A stretch of 8,410 nucleotides of DNA from Bacillota bacterium (GTDB taxonomy: Bacteria; Bacillota; Desulfitobacteriia; Desulfitobacteriales; Desulfitobacteriaceae), in contig JAEWCM010000132.1 of assembly GCA_023390635.1 (NCBI GenBank), positions 1 through 8,410 of the forward strand. Reading direction: 5' to 3'. Position 1 is the stretch's first letter; the number at the start of each line of letters is the position of its first letter. The position numbers and the translations under genes were made by a program. Of the stretch, positions 5,942-8,410 are shown piece by piece. The notes beneath the pieces are model-generated. The model searched no databases, was not told the DNA's origin, and worked only from the letters and a program-made list of their open reading frames with translations.

Positions 5942-6175
5942 CTTGTCTCAAGTCTTGCCATACATAACTTGGAAAACAATGAGGAGAGAAAAAAAGCGTT
6001 GACTGAAATATGTAGGGTCGCAAGAAAAGGTTGCCAACTTGTTATTCTGGATATTGCACATATAGTATACTATACCGACATTTTGTCAAGCCAAGGTTTT
6101 ACTATTAAAAAACTATATAAGCATCAATTTCAAATATTTCCTCCTGCAAAGATAGTTGTTGCCCAGAAATTATAG
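5942..6175 (+). pseudogene. C-terminal remnant of a class I SAM-dependent methyltransferase
   Basis: From 5942 to TAG 6173-6175 the frame reads LVSSLAIHNL, EERKKALTEICRVARKG, LVILDI and FPPAKIVVAQK. These are the motif IV-to-C-terminus features of small class I methyltransferases: the SLAIHN loop, the 'rkaLxEIxRVlkpGGxLVIxDI' strand-loop, and the final 'PPaxivxAxK' strand. The SAM-binding glycine motif and the rest of the N-terminal half are absent, and a TGA (5939-5941) sits directly in front in the same frame. A TTG at 5969 could start a 68-residue peptide, but no ribosome site precedes it. In intact relatives the RVARKGCQ segment is usually RVLKPGG, so a key turn has also drifted. It has no visible functional link with the redox genes. 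Confidence 0.7.
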
Positions 6176-6225
6176 GGTATAAACTATAGCTGCACCCAGA
6201 GTAATCTTGCCGATATAAAAGCTTC

Positions 6226-6268
6226 AAGCCGCAGGCCCTAATGCATAAAGCATGAAGGTCTGCGGCTT
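6226..6268. terminator. Strong hairpin terminator, probably bidirectional
   Basis: A 12-bp stem pairs AAGCCGCAGGCC (6226-6237) with GGTCTGCGGCTT (6257-6268), with one G-U wobble. The 19-base loop contains a nested ATGC/GCAT pairing. It lies about 30 bases beyond the stop of the minus-strand permease; on that strand the hairpin is followed by GAAGCTTTTAT, a short T-tract. It also lies about 50 bases after the methyltransferase remnant and could stop transcription from the left. Confidence 0.75.
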
Positions 6269-6299
6269 TGAATATTTGCTTAGCGGAGGGACTGACAGA

Positions 6300-7469
6300 T
6301 TATTGGGTGGAGGCCCGGTCTTTATGGCGGACTCTTATAACGGAGGCATACATAATCACCATTGCAGCGGCGGCGATCAGCAAAAGGGTTCCTGTATAGA
6401 TATTGAAAACTCCCTTGCCGAAAAACATAATTTGCTGCAATCCGCCCAGGCTGAAGCGCTGGGGCAGCCATGGGTAGATGAAATTTTGGGGAAACTCCGG
6501 TATAAACTCCACAGGCAGGGCCAGAATGGGCAGCCCAATAAACATGATGACGGGAAACAGGAAGAACCCCGGCATGCCAAGCCATTCAAGGACACATTCG
6601 ATCAACAGGTAAAAGCTGAAAGCGGTAATGGCTAAAAACAACCCTGTCTGGGCGAAATTGGGGATTTCCATACCAAGCACCGAGGCAATTCCCGGAGCGG
6701 TAAATCCTATGAGAAAGGCGAATAAAATACCGATGGCGATCTTTTCGGTAATGATGCCGGCTTTTTCCTTTTTATTAATGAAGGATTGCTTTTTGGATAA
6801 CTGATATACCATCAGGGCAAATATCAGGCTGACAATCCAGACCGGATTGGTTAGCATGGCCGGTGCGGCCCCGGAGTTGTTCACACCGGAAGGATTAACG
6901 TTAACGATATTTTTGGTGATCGGCGCATAAAAAAGCTCGGCTTGCTCCGTTGTCAGCCCGTTGCCTTGCTGTTTAATGGCGGCAAAGGTTTGAGTTCTGA
7001 TTTGCGTATTCATAGTGTCCACCAGCTGGCTCAGCAGCTGGGTAACGGCAGTGGAGGCCGTCGCGTTTTTGCCTTGATTGACGATAATCTTAATCTCCGG
7101 TGAAACAGGGGTGGTACTTTGTAAAGAGGCTTGTTTCGTGCTGAAATCTTCAGGGAAAATAAAAGCCGCATAATACTTGTTATCGTTTAAGGCTTCCATA
7201 GCTTCCTGTTCGGATGAGATCAGTGTCAATTTTACCGGAGGCTCAGCCTGCTCATTGATCTTGGCCATGATGTTATCAGCCATTGTCTGTCCGGCATTGA
7301 CTTGTCCTTTACCGGGAAAATCCAGGCCTTTGTCGGCCACCACGACGGCAACAGGCATCTCCTTGGGTGTGGGGTGATATGACTGGGAAAAAGAAAGTGA
7401 GAGTATCACCAGCATAATAACAACGCCAATAATTCCGGCATAAACAAATTTTTCTCTCAGCAGCTTCAT
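6300..7469 (-). CDS. ABC-2 type / YhgE-Pip-like membrane permease
   Basis: This 389-residue integral membrane protein has one N-terminal segment (about 10-28), a large extracytoplasmic domain (about 30-207), then five more hydrophobic segments (about 208-224, 244-264, 274-294, 299-319, 358-378) and a basic tail RVRHKDR. This one-plus-five layout, and the motif AAFIFPEDFS (101-110), are typical of ABC2_membrane_3/YhgE-type permeases that export drugs, lipids or other amphiphiles. No ATPase gene is present in the window, so it would need an ATPase encoded elsewhere or act differently. The ribosome site AGGAGG (complement of 7476-7481) lies six bases from the ATG. It is transcribed divergently from the TetR gene, which makes TetR repression likely. 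The substrate cannot be told. Confidence 0.88.
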   Translation of the reverse strand: MKLLREKFVYAGIIGVVIMLVILSLSFSQSYHPTPKEMPVAVVVADKGLDFPGKGQVNAGQTMADNIMAKINEQAEPPVKLTLISSEQEAMEALNDNKYYAAFIFPEDFSTKQASLQSTTPVSPEIKIIVNQGKNATASTAVTQLLSQLVDTMNTQIRTQTFAAIKQQGNGLTTEQAELFYAPITKNIVNVNPSGVNNSGAAPAMLTNPVWIVSLIFALMVYQLSKKQSFINKKEKAGIITEKIAIGILFAFLIGFTAPGIASVLGMEIPNFAQTGLFLAITAFSFYLLIECVLEWLGMPGFFLFPVIMFIGLPILALPVEFIPEFPQNFIYPWLPQRFSLGGLQQIMFFGKGVFNIYTGTLLLIAAAAMVIMYASVIRVRHKDRASTQ

Positions 7470-7614
7470 GATTATCCTCCTTTTTAGTCGACACTTGTTG
7501 ATTAATTTATACCTGCATATTACGATAGAGGTGTAAATATCTCAATCAGCAAACCGAGTGAAAATGTCTTTTAATCAACACATTTTTTAAAATGTCGGGA
7601 AGCAGGGTGTTAAG
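7470..7614. promoter_or_regulatory. Divergent promoter/operator region between permease and TetR gene
   Basis: This 145-bp spacer separates two divergent genes. TGTTGATTAA (7496-7505) and TTAATCAACA (7571-7580) are perfect inverted copies 65 bases apart. Immediately beside the second is a 7-2-7 palindrome, ACATTTT-TT-AAAATGT (7580-7595), and AAAATGTC is also repeated directly at 7561-7568 and 7589-7596. For the permease, a minus-strand TATAAA -10 candidate covers 7506-7511, abutting the left repeat; its -35 is unclear. The repeats are plausible TetR operators, which would give autoregulation plus repression of the permease. The repeats are seen; the binding is inferred. Confidence 0.55.
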
Positions 7615-8196
7615 ATGGAAAAACAAACTGATCTGAGAGTGGTCAAAACCAGACTGCTTATTAAAAACGCTTTTAATGACCTTGTGAGGGAACATGGATT
7701 TGAAAAGATCACCGTGAGCGACATTGCCAATAAAGCAATGATCAACCGGGCGACGTTTTATTTGCATTACCAGGATAAATATGACCTGCTCAGCAGCATA
7801 GAAAATGAAGTGTTTGCCGAGATTAATGAAATTGCTGCGATAGTGACGAGAGAATATCTTGAAGAATATCTGGATAATGGACTGCCTTTTCCTCATATCG
7901 TCAACATTCTTTCTTATATTCAGGAAAATATCGTTTTCTTTAATCTTATAATCAGGGATAACGTGGATCCGTCATTTTTTTATAAGTTGAGCAACCTGTT
8001 AAGCGCCAAAATTGTAAATGACATCTTTCCGGAACTGGAAGCGGACGCAAGAATTGTTAAATACTATATACCGGCGGCTCTGGCCGTATTTACAACCATA
8101 ACTAATCAATGGCTTAAAGACGGAATGAAAGAGTCAAAAAATGAGATAGCTGCCTTAATGACAAAAATACCCTCCGCCATACTGAAGACGCGCTAA
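7615..8196 (+). CDS. TetR/AcrR-family transcriptional regulator
   Basis: This is a 193-residue repressor-type regulator. The N-terminal helix-turn-helix is standard: TRLLIKNAFNDLVREHGFEKITVSDIANKA continuing to INRATFYLHYQDKYDLL (12-59). The C-terminal ligand and dimer domain, with FFNLIIRDNVDPSFF and a late helix pattern AALAVFTTITNQWLKDGMKES, resembles the TetR_C domain found in DhaS-like regulators (TetR_C_8 type). The start ATG 7615 has only a weak upstream site (CAGGGTG, 7603-7609), consistent with modest expression. Divergent placement beside the permease, with repeats between, suggests it represses that gene and itself in response to a small molecule exported by the permease. The ligand is unknown. 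Confidence 0.92.
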   Translation: MEKQTDLRVVKTRLLIKNAFNDLVREHGFEKITVSDIANKAMINRATFYLHYQDKYDLLSSIENEVFAEINEIAAIVTREYLEEYLDNGLPFPHIVNILSYIQENIVFFNLIIRDNVDPSFFYKLSNLLSAKIVNDIFPELEADARIVKYYIPAALAVFTTITNQWLKDGMKESKNEIAALMTKIPSAILKTR

Positions 8197-8251
8197 GTGC
8201 AACATTGTGATCTTCTTTCTCAAGTGGTAAAATATAGGTAAAAGTTGTAAT

Positions 8252-8280
8252 GCCGTTCATTAAGGACGGTTTTGTTTTTA
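8252..8280 (+). terminator. Probable weak terminator after the TetR gene
   Basis: GCCGTT (8252-8257) pairs with GACGGT (8265-8270), giving four Watson-Crick pairs plus a G-U wobble at each end around a 7-base loop, followed by TTTGTTTTTA (8271-8280). It lies 55 bases after the TetR stop. The stem is short, so efficiency may be low. Confidence 0.55.
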
Positions 8281-8410
8281 ATAATAAATCAGTTTCATAA
8301 CTTGAGTTCCTTGGTATATCTATCTTTTTTGACAACTAAAAGAGGAGTACCTCCCCAACATCTCGAAAGTGTAGTCGACCAAAACCAAACACCGAGAGGT
8401 GGAAAGGAGT
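8281..8410. other. Right-edge non-coding stretch with terminal SD-like sequence
   Basis: I see no gene in these 130 bases. TCTCG (8361-8365) and CGAGA (8393-8397) could pair weakly. The last bases, GAGGTGGAAAGGAGT (8396-8410), are rich in ribosome-site-like purines and may precede a plus-strand gene just beyond the window. A TTGACA occurs at 8329-8334, but no -10 box follows at the usual distance. Confidence 0.3.

Noticed and set aside
5940..5954. Perfect 6-3-6 inverted repeat GACTTG-TCT-CAAGTC resembling an operator just after an extended -10
   Set aside because: Most of it lies in the methyltransferase remnant's coding frame (SSLAIHN region) and there is no -35 box, so it is more simply coding sequence than a regulatory site.
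6252..6635. Open frame of 127 codons on the plus strand
   Set aside because: It lies antisense inside the permease gene, has no ribosome site and its composition (poly-Gln/His/Lys) is that of a shadow frame.
8114..8335. Minus-strand open frame covering the TetR 3' end and the intergenic region
   Set aside because: It crosses the end of a solid plus-strand gene and the terminator hairpin, lacks a ribosome site and matches no family I know.
8329..8410. Possible insertion-sequence end at the right edge
   Set aside because: The purine-rich repeats looked element-like, but no terminal inverted repeat, target duplication or transposase sequence can be seen within the window.
1..8410. CRISPR arrays, tRNA/rRNA genes, riboswitches
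   Set aside because: No regularly spaced repeats, no cloverleaf or rRNA core sequence, and no recognisable aptamer in any leader were found on either strand.

Overview
The window looks like chromosomal DNA from an anaerobic, low-to-mid-GC Firmicute, most likely a clostridial lineage. The basis is strong GGAGG-type ribosome sites, a clostridial-style aldo/keto reductase with a double [4Fe-4S] tail, a Tat-exported DUF362 protein, several flavodoxin-like proteins, and tightly packed same-strand operons. I cannot assign a genus from sequence reading alone.

Left block (1-2133, + strand). A flavodoxin-like protein overlaps by four bases (ATGA) a MerR-family regulator that resembles the AdhR/NmlR electrophile-sensing group, including a Cys in the FIKCMRNAG motif. 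They are followed by a very short ORF, a metal-binding cupin, the decayed 3' end of a second cupin gene, and a second, compact flavodoxin. A good intrinsic terminator closes the block.

Middle block (2134-about 5861, + strand). A promoter with the MerR-type layout (TTGACA, a perfect 14-bp palindrome TGGAGTTAACTCCA, about 19 bp spacing) drives four genes: a lipoprotein-anchored flavodoxin whose last 20 or so residues are out of frame, an aldo/keto reductase with eight ferredoxin-type cysteines, a Tat-signal/lipobox DUF362 protein, and an NADPH-dependent FMN-reductase-like gene disabled by an out-of-frame internal deletion. The MerR regulator about 1.2 kb upstream is the natural candidate to control this promoter. 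The set reads as an electrophile- or aldehyde-responsive redox locus with both cytoplasmic and extracytoplasmic parts.

Junction (about 5862-6270). A short unexplained stretch leads into the C-terminal remnant of a class I SAM-dependent methyltransferase, followed by a strong hairpin terminator that probably serves the convergent gene on the right.

Right block (6226-8280). An ABC-2/YhgE-like membrane protein on the minus strand is divergent from a TetR-family regulator on the plus strand. The 145-bp spacer between them has inverted repeats suitable as TetR operators. After the TetR gene there is a weak terminator. The last 130 bases hold no gene I can recognise, but they end in a purine-rich SD-like sequence that may precede a gene outside the window.

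The most distinctive trait is decay. Four genes (second cupin, lipo-flavodoxin, FMN reductase, methyltransferase) are truncated, deleted or frameshifted, while the regulator, its probable promoter and the AKR/DUF362 pair remain intact.
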